From CAAGNP01 sp045603545 (lineage in GTDB: Bacteria; Bacteroidota; Bacteroidia; Bacteroidales; UBA932): a stretch of 43,790 nt of DNA. The position numbers and the translations under genes were made by a program. The stretch lies in contig JAZUMG010000039.1 in assembly GCA_045603545.1 (NCBI GenBank), positions 1 to 43,790 on the forward strand, given 5' to 3'. Under the pieces are notes generated by a model, which had not been told where the DNA came from, made no database searches, and saw only the letters and a list, made by a program, of their open reading frames with translations. Shown here piece after piece: positions 1 through 7,135 of this stretch. Positions within the stretch are counted from its first letter, which is position 1; each line of letters starts with the position of its first letter.

Positions 1-73
1 CTGCTACGGCCTGTTGCAGTAATTCGTTATAATCTTCTTCGCTGAATGGTCTTGTAACGGTTAAATCCTTCAT
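1..73 (-). CDS. Partial N-terminus, DUF1016 (YhcG-like) protein
   Basis: Only the first 24 codons are present; the gene runs off the left edge. The peptide starts MKDLTVTRPFSEEDYNELL and continues with QQAVA. I associate this opening with Bacteroidales DUF1016/YhcG-type proteins, which carry a PD-(D/E)XK nuclease-like C-terminal domain and often sit in mobile or defence-rich regions. The catalytic part is outside the window, so the assignment rests on N-terminal resemblance alone. It is read in the same direction as the integrase remnant that lies 98 bp upstream of its start, which fits an accessory island border. Confidence 0.5.
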   Translation of the reverse strand, partial: MKDLTVTRPFSEEDYNELLQQAVA

Positions 74-171
74 AGTCTTATCTCTCTATTGCTTAAACCT
101 TATGCAAAGGTATAAAAGATTTTCGGTTGTAATGTAACATAAGCAAACTTAAATGCCTTTTACCTATTGAA

Positions 172-750
172 TTATGATAATATTCTGTTCATTGGGGCAT
201 CATGTCCTAACGATATGAGTAGGTTGATTTCATTCTCTTTTCGCTTGCACAAACTCTCCAATACCTTTTGTCTTATCCTGCTTGCCTCATAGGTCTTCAA
301 CCGAAATGCCAGTACAATGACCACTTCAAGATTGTAGAATGTAGCCCAACTTTTAGGCGTAGCCAAATCGCATCGTTGGGTGCTTACAAGGCAAAGCGTT
401 CCACTCTTGTATATTGCTTTAATGGCAGCTCGGAGTGTCGGGGCTATTACCCCGAACAACTCCACCAATTCCATTTCAGCAGTTACATAGGCTTCTCTAT
501 CCGAAATTCGTTGGTAGTGCTTGATGATTTGAGCCTTGATGTTATCCAAAGCCAAATTGATGTCTCGTGCCTCCTTGCTCTTACCTTTTGCTCGATTGCC
601 TTTGGCATCCCACATTGTTTTTGCAATGGTCAGTTTGCAACTGAATTGTGCCACCGAGCCATTGATTGTAACTCGTCCCATAATAGGGACAATACCGTTT
701 TTCTCCTTGCTTCCGTTCACGTAGAACAGCACCTTAAATGTACTTCGCAT
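172..750 (-). pseudogene. Integrase N-terminus joined in frame to RhuM-like domain
   Basis: This 192-residue frame is a chimera. Residues 1-92 match the arm-DNA-binding N-terminus of Bacteroides-type tyrosine recombinases (it opens MRSTFKVLFYVNGSKEKNG and contains a WDAKGNRAKGKSKEARD stretch). The SAM-like core and the catalytic R-H-R-H-Y domain that should follow are missing. From Met93 (codon 472-474) the text changes to ELVELFGV...IYKSGTL...YNLEVVIVLAFRL, which resembles the N-terminal domain of RhuM/virulence-associated phage proteins. Met93 could be the native start of a separate 100-residue protein. It cannot act as a recombinase. The most likely origin is a deletion or recombination event in a mobile element; expression of either part is unknown. 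Confidence 0.6.
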
Positions 751-995
751 AATCCAACTCTTTTTGGTTACAAAATTTGTTATCAGCGAGTTGTACGTTG
801 TTATGCAGAATGTGGCAGAGAGTAGAAATGAACTCCAACGACCTATAAAATCACCTCGTTATTGGGTGATGATTTGAAAACCGTTCGCACTCATTACCTT
901 TCATTTTCTTGCACTTTTGCATCGGTGAGGCTTTCATCATAAGTCCTCATAAGTCATTGAACACCAGTGCTGCCATCATTATTTTCCATCATTCG

Positions 996-1027
996 TTAGA
1001 TTTTTCCAGAAATAGATGTTATCTTTG
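996..1027 (+). promoter_or_regulatory. Possible Bacteroides-type promoter
   Basis: TTAG at 996-999 (one mismatch to the -33 TTTG) is separated by 20 bp from TATCTTTG at 1020-1027, a perfect TAnnTTTG -7 box. Transcription would run into the 116-bp inverted repeat. No gene follows directly, so it may drive a noncoding transcript or be a relic of a lost element. Confidence 0.3.
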
Positions 1028-1091
1028 TTGCAAAGCAAGGTAAAAACCTTATTTAATACATATTTATTAGCATTTGCTATTTATTCGGTTG

Positions 1092-1207
1092 GCCCTGAAA
1101 CCTAGGAAATTTCAAAGCAAACACACCGGATAAGTCAGTGAATGTCTGCGCTTTGGCGTGGACTTGACTTATCTAGTGTTTACGGGCTTTCCTAGGGCCT
1201 ACAGGGC
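1092..1207. repeat. Long imperfect inverted repeat (about 116 bp)
   Basis: Four matched blocks line up symmetrically: GCCCTG (1092-1097) with CAGGGC (1202-1207), CCTAGGAAA (1101-1109) with TTTCCTAGG (1188-1196), AAACAC (1119-1124) with GTGTTT (1176-1181), and GATAAGTCA (1129-1137) with TGACTTATC (1165-1173). The loop is 27 nt (1138-1164). It could be a structured RNA, a miniature inverted-repeat element or a recombination site. I found no flanking direct repeat. Confidence 0.6.
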
Positions 1208-1246
1208 TCATAAAGAAGATTGCAGCTTGGTATTGATAATTTTTGA

Positions 1247-1278
1247 GTTGGCACAAAATAGGCATATTGTTATTTTAG
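1247..1278 (+). promoter_or_regulatory. Candidate promoter of the ABC operon leader
   Basis: GTTG (1247-1250), a 20-bp spacer and TATTTTAG (1271-1278) match the Bacteroidota primary-sigma pattern with one mismatch in each box. Transcription from about 1285 would give a leader of roughly 410 nt before the membrane protein start at 1695, containing all the hairpins described at 1330-1585. Confidence 0.35.
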
Positions 1279-1321
1279 AAAGAAGGTTTGATGTCTAAAA
1301 TATACATAAAGAGTTAGGGTG

Positions 1322-1423
1322 ATGTTGATATGTGGCTGTTGTGAAATTCGGAGGCCACGTTGTCTCTTTCCTGGGTGCTGTCAGGGCTGCCTGTCGTGGC
1401 TTATGCGGGCGATTAGTGGGTAG
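1322..1423 (+). CDS. Possible 33-residue Cys-rich leader peptide
   Basis: The frame opens ATG TTG ATA TGT GGC TGT TGT and ends at TAG 1421-1423. It encodes 33 residues with seven cysteines (positions 4, 6, 7, 14, 19, 20, 23). It spans the first three complementary segments and its stop overlaps the fourth, as expected of a leader peptide in an attenuator. A second tiny frame, MWLL (1330-1344), starts inside it. There is no clear ribosome-binding site and no homologue that I know of, so translation is a guess. Confidence 0.2.
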   Translation: MLICGCCEIRRPRCLFPGCCQGCLSWLMRAISG

Positions 1424-1477
1424 AAGCCACGGTACATATCTGTAGAGATCGTTCTGAAGGGTGCGAAGGTGGCTTCT
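1330..1477 (+). promoter_or_regulatory. Attenuator-like array of alternating pairing segments
   Basis: Five segments are alternately complementary. Segment 0 is ATGTGGC (1330-1336), 1 is GCCACGT (1354-1360), 2 is CGTGGCTT (1395-1402), 3 is AGAAGCCACG (1422-1431) and 4 is GTGGCTTCT (1469-1477). Stem 2:3 is a perfect 8 bp and stem 3:4 a perfect 9 bp, and neighbouring stems exclude each other. This is the layout of transcription or translation attenuators. It lies about 220 nt ahead of the membrane protein/ABC pair. No U-run follows segment 4, so a simple intrinsic-terminator switch is not evident. Confidence 0.4.
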
Positions 1478-1517
1478 GAATGTCAGGAAGTCTTATTTGC
1501 AATATCCTTTACCATGG

Positions 1518-1585
1518 TTATTGGTTCCAATGTGAATCTTACAGAGGCTCTAAAGGTTGTTTATAACTCTAGAGTTTACCAATAA
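1518..1585 (+). repeat. Inverted repeat in the presumed leader
   Basis: TTATTGGT (1518-1525) and ACCAATAA (1578-1585) are perfect complements around a 52-nt loop that contains the palindrome ACTCTAGAGT (1566-1575). It would form a second structured domain in the leader upstream of 1695. Confidence 0.4.
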
Positions 1586-1694
1586 TTACAGGACTCCGAT
1601 TGTGGTTTATATGCACACAATCCATCTTATATTTATGAGCTTTTAAAGCAAGAGATTGATTAAAATTAGAAATCACAAGTGAACCGACAAAAGA

Positions 1695-2033
1695 ATGCTA
1701 TCCAACCAACAAAAACTGAAATTGATGCTTATGTACATGCGTCCGGCACTGATAGGTTCAGTGATTGGTAGCATTTTAGCATTTTCTTTTTTGGCAATGT
1801 CAGATATTGAAACATTAACAGAGCTGGCTATGTTCTTGAGCATGGTGAAACTGGCTATTCTGGGTACTGACATTCTGTTGCTCCTTTCAATGCATAAACA
1901 GGAGAAAAAGTATTTCTATATCAATTTGGGCACATCGCCAAAGCAACTGATATTTCTGGGAGTAGTACTCGATTTGACAATGTATTTTACAATTGTAATC
2001 CTCATTACAATAATCCGATATGCGATCCAATAA
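1695..2033 (+). CDS. Small three-helix membrane protein, partner of ABC ATPase
   Basis: A 112-residue hydrophobic protein with three likely transmembrane helices: about 15-36, 44-66 and 82-110. A charged loop with HKQEKKYFYINLG separates the second and third. Its stop overlaps the start of the next gene by 14 nt, so the two are probably translationally coupled and act together. I do not recognise a named family. Its size is too small for a normal ABC permease, so it may oligomerise, anchor the ATPase or act with a permease encoded elsewhere. The long structured leader suggests condition-dependent expression. Confidence 0.65.
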   Translation: MLSNQQKLKLMLMYMRPALIGSVIGSILAFSFLAMSDIETLTELAMFLSMVKLAILGTDILLLLSMHKQEKKYFYINLGTSPKQLIFLGVVLDLTMYFTIVILITIIRYAIQ

Positions 2034-2691
2034 GAAAAATACCCTTCTGGCAGACAGCATCAGACTTTCGTTCGGCGCACTTGATGTGCTCAACGGAGCC
2101 TGGTTGCGCGCCGAAACCGGAAAGGTTACAGGTGTACTTGGAAGGAACGGGTGTGGAAAGACATGTATGTTCCGCACCATTATGGGTGAACTGAAACCGC
2201 AGGATTTTTTTGTAAAGTTCAATGACCAGATAATTACCGGCTCACAGCAAATGGGGCTGTATGTAAAATACCTGCCACAGAAATCTTTTCTACCCAATCA
2301 TCTAACCCTTAGAGAGGCATTTTCCTGGTTTGGCAAGGATTTCAGAGATTTTACAGCAGAGTTTCCCCATTTTGCCCCAGATGCAAATGAGAAACTTGGA
2401 AATTTGTCGGGAGGAGAAATTAGGATTGTGGAAATATGGCTTTGCCTCAACTCTGGTTCTCCATTCTGTATTCTCGACGAACCATTCTCCTATCTTGCCC
2501 CTGTATATGTTGAGCAGGTACAGCAGATGATCATCCAGCGAAAGCCACACATGGGAATAGTCATCTCAGACCACAATTATCATGCACTTCTGCAGATTGC
2601 CGATGAGGTGCTGCTCCTCTCAGATGGTTATGTGCATCTGGTTAGGGAACGTAGTGATTTGGTGAGATATGGGTATTGCAAGGAGATATAA
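2020..2691 (+). CDS. ABC transporter ATP-binding protein
   Basis: A complete 223-residue single ABC ATPase domain. Visible motifs are Walker A GRNGCGKT (41-48), Q-loop Gln87 in YLPQKSF, signature LSGGE (129-133), Walker B FCILDE (149-154) and the H-loop His185 in ISDHN. It is cytosolic and would hydrolyse ATP to drive a membrane partner, most simply the small membrane protein that overlaps its start. The substrate cannot be told from the sequence. There is no second ABC domain, so it is not an ABC-F ribosome-protection protein. Confidence 0.8.
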   Translation: MRSNKKNTLLADSIRLSFGALDVLNGAWLRAETGKVTGVLGRNGCGKTCMFRTIMGELKPQDFFVKFNDQIITGSQQMGLYVKYLPQKSFLPNHLTLREAFSWFGKDFRDFTAEFPHFAPDANEKLGNLSGGEIRIVEIWLCLNSGSPFCILDEPFSYLAPVYVEQVQQMIIQRKPHMGIVISDHNYHALLQIADEVLLLSDGYVHLVRERSDLVRYGYCKEI

Positions 2692-2712
2692 ATCGGTACG
2701 GATTTAAAAGAA

Positions 2713-2749
2713 AAATCGCAAGAACTTGATTTTCAAGCGCATGCGATTT
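2713..2749 (-). terminator. Intrinsic terminator of the minus-strand operon
   Basis: AAATCGCA (2713-2720) pairs with TGCGATTT (2742-2749), with an inner CTTGA/TCAAG stem. Read on the minus strand, the hairpin is followed by TTCTTTT, so it suits the transcript that ends after the 51-residue gene. Two further hairpins follow towards that gene: GTGACCC-GCAA-GGGTCCAC (2756-2774) and TTCAC/GTGAA (2783-2800). The interval separates two convergent operons. Confidence 0.55.
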
Positions 2750-2807
2750 GTTCCTGTGACCCGCAAGGGTCCACATTATCGGTTCACGTAGCAGAGTGAA
2801 ACGAAGG

Positions 2808-2963
2808 TTAGATTTCGGTAGCTTTGATGGTTACCACCTGACCCTTGTCGGCGATTGCCAACTCGGAATCTTCCATCTTCTTTTCCTGAACTAATTTCTG
2901 GAAAGAGCGGTTTAGACCATCCACGATATTATCTCTAAGCTCCCGTGATTCTAGTTCGCTCAT
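2808..2963 (-). CDS. Small protein (51 aa) paired with zeta-like kinase
   Basis: The protein starts MSELESRELRDNIVDGLN and ends VVTIKATEI. It is charged, predicted helical at the N-terminus, with a short beta-prone end. Its start lies 29 nt inside the end of the zeta-like gene, so the pair is probably coupled in translation. I do not know a named family, but small genes of this kind next to zeta-like kinases suggest a partner or antitoxin role. It does not resemble the epsilon antitoxin by eye. That function is inferred from context only. Confidence 0.55.
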   Translation of the reverse strand: MSELESRELRDNIVDGLNRSFQKLVQEKKMEDSELAIADKGQVVTIKATEI

Positions 2964-3522
2964 AATTGATTAGTTGGTTAAATAAGGTTTTATGGTGTAT
3001 TTTAGTTGTAATATCTTTACCGCCCTCGCTGATAATCATTGGGGTGTTCGAGTTGTCTATAATGATCCAATAGTCACATATCGGAAGATATAGATTGAAC
3101 AGGTGTTTTATCCCCATATCATACCTTCTGAGGATTTTGTCCTCACTTACATTGTGACCCCCGGACTGGACCCTCAGTCTTACCCTCTCAATGGCAAGGG
3201 TAGGGACATTGAGCCAGAAGAAGAGAATCGTAACAATGTATCCACGCTCCTGTGCCTGCTTAATCATATTGGCGTGGGTCCTTGTGGCCAATGTAGTCTC
3301 TACTGCAAAGTCTTTGCCAGCCTCCATCAGCTCAGCCACCCTCTCCAACAGGATTCTCCCTGCAGCAACAGCTGCCTTTTCCGGTGCGAAAGGGGAGAGT
3401 CCTTTGGCTATGATATCCGCATTTACGAATTCGTGGCAGTTCAGTATCTCCGGCAATATGGTAAAGGAAGCAGTGGTTTTTCCTGCTCCATTACAACCGG
3501 CTATAATGAACAATTTAGGCAT
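2935..3522 (-). CDS. Zeta-toxin-like P-loop kinase
   Basis: From the chosen ATG at 3520-3522 the protein has 195 residues and opens MPKLFIIAGCNGAGKTTASF, with Walker A at 9-16. NADIIAKGLSPF and FAVETTLATR follow, the layout of zeta-toxin/AAA kinases that phosphorylate UDP-N-acetyl sugars in characterised toxins. A longer form would need a TTG start at 3543, and I judged the ATG more natural. It lies downstream of the V-ATPase and TIGR02757-like genes and overlaps the 51-residue gene. Whether it is a toxin or a housekeeping kinase is open; many Bacteroidales homologues have no tested activity. Confidence 0.7.
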   Translation of the reverse strand: MPKLFIIAGCNGAGKTTASFTILPEILNCHEFVNADIIAKGLSPFAPEKAAVAAGRILLERVAELMEAGKDFAVETTLATRTHANMIKQAQERGYIVTILFFWLNVPTLAIERVRLRVQSGGHNVSEDKILRRYDMGIKHLFNLYLPICDYWIIIDNSNTPMIISEGGKDITTKIHHKTLFNQLINYERTRITGA

Positions 3523-3558
3523 AAAGTTAATACAATATTTCAAATTTGGTGCTGCCCA

Positions 3559-4245
3559 CTACATGTCGTAGATGAACAGTGCGAAGTCTCCAAGAAGGGG
3601 GTCATCGGGGAAAACAGACAGCAGATAATCTGTAATTTCTCTGGCCGCTTTGTAGTCAGGGCTTTTTCTGGTAGTGAGCCCCAGTTTGACAGCACTGTTG
3701 AATACGTGCACATCAAGGGGTATCACAAGTTCTTTTGGTGAGATGTTTTTCCATATACCCAGGTCCACTTTTCCGTCACACCTTACCATCCATCGCCTCA
3801 GCATATGAATTTTTTTGTTGGTCGCTTTGAGATCAGATTTCTGACCATATATCTGGGTTCTCATCTGATCCGGTGACAGGATTTCAAGTGTACTGTTAGT
3901 GGTATAGAACTTTTTCAGATTGGTGCATATGGCTGCAAAGTCGCACCATTTGATGGTTCTGTGGAGGGATTTCCCTTCATCCCTGTAATGGCCGGACTGT
4001 ACATAGTCGTACGGTCTCCACTCCATCTCATCAAATGCCCTGCGGCAGTCCCTCACTATCATATCCCTTCTCCCCCAGGCGAGATGAGCTGCAATTACTG
4101 CTGCTATCTCCACATCCTGAAGGGTAGATTTCCCTTCAGAATAGAGCCTGGAGAAGTGTTTTGGGAATATGATGGGGTCCTCGACGAAATACTTCCCGTC
4201 ATTGTGCCTGTCAGCCAGTTCACGCAGAAGCTTCGCCCTCTCCAT
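3559..4245 (-). CDS. TIGR02757 (DUF2400) family protein
   Basis: A 228-residue protein starting MERAKLLRELADRHNDGKYF. The motifs EIAAVIAAHLAWGRRDMIVRDCR, WMVRCDGKVDLGIW and IPLDVHVFNSAVKLGLT are typical of the TIGR02757 family, common in Bacteroidota. The fold resembles helix-hairpin-helix DNA glycosylases such as the 8-oxoguanine glycosylase group (WMVR...DLG...PLD.H), but no activity is established as far as I know. The ATG at 4243-4245 was chosen because it follows the stop of the V-ATPase K gene by two bases; an upstream start at 4275 would overlap that gene. It is probably co-transcribed with the V-ATPase. Confidence 0.75.
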   Translation of the reverse strand: MERAKLLRELADRHNDGKYFVEDPIIFPKHFSRLYSEGKSTLQDVEIAAVIAAHLAWGRRDMIVRDCRRAFDEMEWRPYDYVQSGHYRDEGKSLHRTIKWCDFAAICTNLKKFYTTNSTLEILSPDQMRTQIYGQKSDLKATNKKIHMLRRWMVRCDGKVDLGIWKNISPKELVIPLDVHVFNSAVKLGLTTRKSPDYKAAREITDYLLSVFPDDPLLGDFALFIYDM

Positions 4246-4247
4246 AA

Positions 4248-4706
4248 TTATGCTGGTAGAGCCAAGAATGCACAAGCAAACGCCAAGATAGCGTATAGCT
4301 CAGGGAATACAGCCAAGATCATAGTCTTACCGAATACGTCCTGTCCGTTTGAGATCTCAGTGATACCGTTTGCTACCAGGTTAGACTGTCTCATAGCTGA
4401 GTACCAGCCTACGATACCAAGACCAAGACCTGCTGCACACATAGCCAATGACTGGTTAAGGGTAAGTACATCAGCCATCTCTTTAAGTTTGTTGAGCATA
4501 AGGAAGAAGCCTGCGAAGCCGTAAAGACCCTGAGTAGATGGAAGCACGCAAAGAAGCATAGCTGAACCGAACATATCAGGATTCTTTTTAAGACCTGCAA
4601 TAGTGGCGTTACCGCCGATGGTTACACCAAGTGTACTACCGATGCAAGACATCGCAAGCATCACAGCCATACCAAGATAAGCTAAAAATAGAGGTAAATT
4701 TTCCAT
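4248..4706 (-). CDS. atpK: V-type ATP synthase subunit K (membrane rotor ring)
   Basis: A 152-residue protein with four transmembrane helices as two fused hairpins, the V-type proteolipid form. It forms the rotating membrane ring that carries the coupling ion. The first hairpin has LPSTQGLYGF (55-64) and the second has FPELYAIL (134-141) with the ion-carrying Glu136. Aligned by eye with Enterococcus hirae NtpK, Leu55, Thr58, Gln59, Gln107 and Glu136 fall on its Na+ ligands (L61, T64, Q65, Q110, E139). This points to sodium rather than proton coupling. It is the last structural gene of the V-ATPase operon. Confidence 0.92.
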   Translation of the reverse strand: MENLPLFLAYLGMAVMLAMSCIGSTLGVTIGGNATIAGLKKNPDMFGSAMLLCVLPSTQGLYGFAGFFLMLNKLKEMADVLTLNQSLAMCAAGLGLGIVGWYSAMRQSNLVANGITEISNGQDVFGKTMILAVFPELYAILAFACAFLALPA

Positions 4707-4739
4707 AATAGTTGTTGTTTTTTATTGTTTATTTATTCG

Positions 4740-6527
4740 TTATTTCTTCAATGGTTTGTATTCTCTACCGCCACCTTCAAATTCTGCATTTTTGTAGAAC
4801 TCTACGAAAGTAAGACGTATAGGGTGTACGAAAGCTCCGAGAATAGAGAGCCCCATAACTGCCAAGTGCCCTACGATGAGCATTATTACAGTCAACCCCC
4901 AGCCGATGTACGGAATGCCCGACAACTGCATTGAGATGGAGTTGATTACCAATGCCAGGATACCTCCTGTGGTTCCAAGACCGAACAGACGGATATATGA
5001 GAGGACATCTCCGAAGAATCCGGTGATATCATATAATGATATGATACCCATTACCGGTCTTAGAAGGAAGAACTTGGTAGGTTTGCTGCAGAAGAGCACC
5101 AGTGCAAGTCCCACAAGTCCCATTACATTGGAAACCATAGGGGGGAGAAGTTTGGTACCCATCTCCATCCCTGCATATGCAAATGCACACCAGGTGACTA
5201 CCATTGCCCAACCGAAATTGGTCAGGGCATTGTCCCACATCTTGCGGCGAAGGCAATCGATTCCCCTCATAACCTTGGCGAAGACTATCTGGAAGATACC
5301 GAATATGATGGCAAACCAGAACATCTTCAGGTCACTGAAGAAGAGCCCTTTGATGTCGTCAGGCATCGATGGTATGATCTCTGCTAGTTTCATTCCGAAG
5401 AATGTTCCCGAGAGTAGGGGCATAATCAGAGAGCCGATGCCGAGCCAGAATACCAGCTGTCCGTATCCTTTGAATTTGGGCAGGGCAAACATGGCTACAA
5501 GACCCACAATTGTCAGTACAAGTCCATAACCCATATCTCCGAGACAAAGTCCGAAGAAGAGCATATAGAATGGTGCATAGAACGGGGTCAGATCAAGCTC
5601 ATCATATTTTGGGAGAACATAAAGTGAACCGATAGGTTCAAATGCTCTGGCAAACCAGTTGTTCTTCAGTTTGACAGGGGGATTATCCTCCTGGGTGGCC
5701 TTTTCTGTAATGTAAAGGGCAGATGTGCTATCCAAAAATTCACATATTGCACCATCTTCGGTGGTAGGGGCAAAGCCCTCAAGTACGGAGATGGTATCTT
5801 CACCCTCTTTGACTGAGGCTACATTTGCAAGATATAGATCCAATTTGCCAAGGTGGGCTTCGTGAATGGACTGAAGTCTGTTAGTCTCATTGACGAAATA
5901 TGCAATCCTCCCTTTCAGTTCGTCAATTCTGGCCTCCACATCTTTCAGTTCGCCTCTCAGGATGGAGGCAGGCTGAGCAGGGAAGGTTGCTTCCTGTATA
6001 GGGAATGGCACCTCTTCTCCAGTGGGGGCTACTATGGTGAAATATATTTTATTTGCGGTAGCATTAAGAATCTGCAGTGGATATTCCTCTTTCCACGACT
6101 CCTGGTATCTTTTTGGAGATACTGCATAGAAATGTGGCTGGAGCCCTATCTGTTGTAGGCGCTCAATATCCTTGTGGGAGAATTCTCCCCACACTTCAGA
6201 TTCCTGGATGTCACGAAGCAGCTGGTTCTTGGCAGCAGTAGCTTCGTCTTTAGCGGCAAAGACCTTTTCCACATTTTGTAAAAGAAGATCATCAGTAACA
6301 GGGGTTTCGACAGGGGTTATCCCTTCGCACTCCTTGGCGACTCTTTTGAGCATGCTGATGGCGGCCTTGTATCTTGTCGATATCTCCACCATCTCCCTTG
6401 AGTTCTGGTCGACGGGTCTCACCGAGCGGGTGATGTCCATCATTCCCAGTTCCTGAAGTTTCAAAAGGAAAGAGTCAAGTTCCTGGCTCAATACCACGAA
6501 CGAGTATTTTGTCATTCTTACTATCAT
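4740..6527 (-). CDS. atpI: V-type ATP synthase subunit I (membrane stator)
   Basis: A 595-residue protein with a soluble coiled-coil N-terminal half (about 1-310) and a C-terminal membrane half with seven or eight helices (about 330-580). The helix with SYIRLFGLG carries Arg513, the residue expected to discharge the ring glutamate, and a second arginine (Arg571) follows in HPIRLTFVEFYKN. It forms the ion half-channels and holds the peripheral stalk. The start is coupled to the subunit D stop by an ATGA overlap, which supports the first Met rather than Met5. Confidence 0.93.
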   Translation of the reverse strand: MIVRMTKYSFVVLSQELDSFLLKLQELGMMDITRSVRPVDQNSREMVEISTRYKAAISMLKRVAKECEGITPVETPVTDDLLLQNVEKVFAAKDEATAAKNQLLRDIQESEVWGEFSHKDIERLQQIGLQPHFYAVSPKRYQESWKEEYPLQILNATANKIYFTIVAPTGEEVPFPIQEATFPAQPASILRGELKDVEARIDELKGRIAYFVNETNRLQSIHEAHLGKLDLYLANVASVKEGEDTISVLEGFAPTTEDGAICEFLDSTSALYITEKATQEDNPPVKLKNNWFARAFEPIGSLYVLPKYDELDLTPFYAPFYMLFFGLCLGDMGYGLVLTIVGLVAMFALPKFKGYGQLVFWLGIGSLIMPLLSGTFFGMKLAEIIPSMPDDIKGLFFSDLKMFWFAIIFGIFQIVFAKVMRGIDCLRRKMWDNALTNFGWAMVVTWCAFAYAGMEMGTKLLPPMVSNVMGLVGLALVLFCSKPTKFFLLRPVMGIISLYDITGFFGDVLSYIRLFGLGTTGGILALVINSISMQLSGIPYIGWGLTVIMLIVGHLAVMGLSILGAFVHPIRLTFVEFYKNAEFEGGGREYKPLKK

Positions 6528-7129
6528 TGCTCTTCCTCCTCTTCTTGTTGATGTCTTGTTTTTACAATCTTTTGAGATGCTTTGGATAGATTTTCCTCAT
6601 CCTCCATGTATCTCTTAATCTTACGGATAGCCTCTTGATAACCAGGTATCTGCACCTTCTCATAAAGGTTCACTTTCTGAGTGGTTTTCTTCCTGGAGAA
6701 ATCAAGCAGTCGGGCTTTCTCTGTGTAGATTTCCGACTCTATCCCAATCTGTGCAAGGTCTTTCAGAATTTTGACTCCGTCTGTGTACCAAAGGGGTTTC
6801 CTGAAGAGGTCGAACTCTTTGACCTCATAGATTACCTCCTTCAGTTCAGGTGTCTTTACCCCTGCAAATTTGACGGTCTCAAGGACCACATCCTTTACAG
6901 AGATAAGACCGGGCTGAAATTCGTTCCAAAGTCCTGCGAGATAGTCATATTCTTTGAGTTTGGATGACAATTGCTCCAATAGATCATCAGAACGCTTTTT
7001 GGCCCTTTTTACCTCAAGACGAAGTGCCGACTCCTTGTTTTTAAGGGTAGGCAGTGTGCGCAAACGGACTTTCAACTGTTTGTTGAGTTCGTTGAGCGAA
7101 GTCTTGTTGTATTGGAATTTGATAGCCAT
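6524..7129 (-). CDS. atpD: V-type ATP synthase subunit D (central stalk)
   Basis: A 201-residue, strongly helical protein starting MAIKFQYNKTSLNELNKQL, with heptad-like leucines over most of its length and a charged tail ending in a run of glutamates. Subunit D is the rotor shaft linking the catalytic A3B3 head to the K ring. The start lies 6 nt after the subunit B stop and its own stop overlaps subunit I. No separate subunit F, its usual partner, is visible in the operon. Confidence 0.88.
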   Translation of the reverse strand: MAIKFQYNKTSLNELNKQLKVRLRTLPTLKNKESALRLEVKRAKKRSDDLLEQLSSKLKEYDYLAGLWNEFQPGLISVKDVVLETVKFAGVKTPELKEVIYEVKEFDLFRKPLWYTDGVKILKDLAQIGIESEIYTEKARLLDFSRKKTTQKVNLYEKVQIPGYQEAIRKIKRYMEDEENLSKASQKIVKTRHQQEEEEEQ

Positions 7130-7135
7130 CTTTTA

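Larger units (their letters stand above)
751..1694. other. 944-bp stretch without a conventional gene
   Basis: No open frame of convincing length or composition is seen on either strand between the integrase remnant and the membrane protein gene. The stretch holds two possible promoters (996-1027 and 1247-1278), a long imperfect inverted repeat (1092-1207), a set of alternating complementary segments with a short cysteine-rich frame (1322-1477), and a further inverted repeat (1518-1585). It probably combines the end of a mobile element with the 5' leader of the ABC operon. Confidence 0.6.

Noticed and set aside
268..825. 185-codon frame on the plus strand opposite the integrase remnant
   Set aside because: It is a shadow of the minus-strand frame, with a Cys- and Ser-rich composition and no family resemblance.
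2020..2691. ABC-F type antibiotic-resistance protein
   Set aside because: It has one ABC domain of 223 residues, whereas ABC-F proteins have two domains joined by a linker.
2751..2802. Sequence resembling the 3' part of a tRNA on the minus strand (GTGACCC-GCAA-GGGTC then GGTTCAC)
   Set aside because: There is no acceptor stem, anticodon arm or complete cloverleaf. The pieces fold better as two local hairpins in a terminator region.
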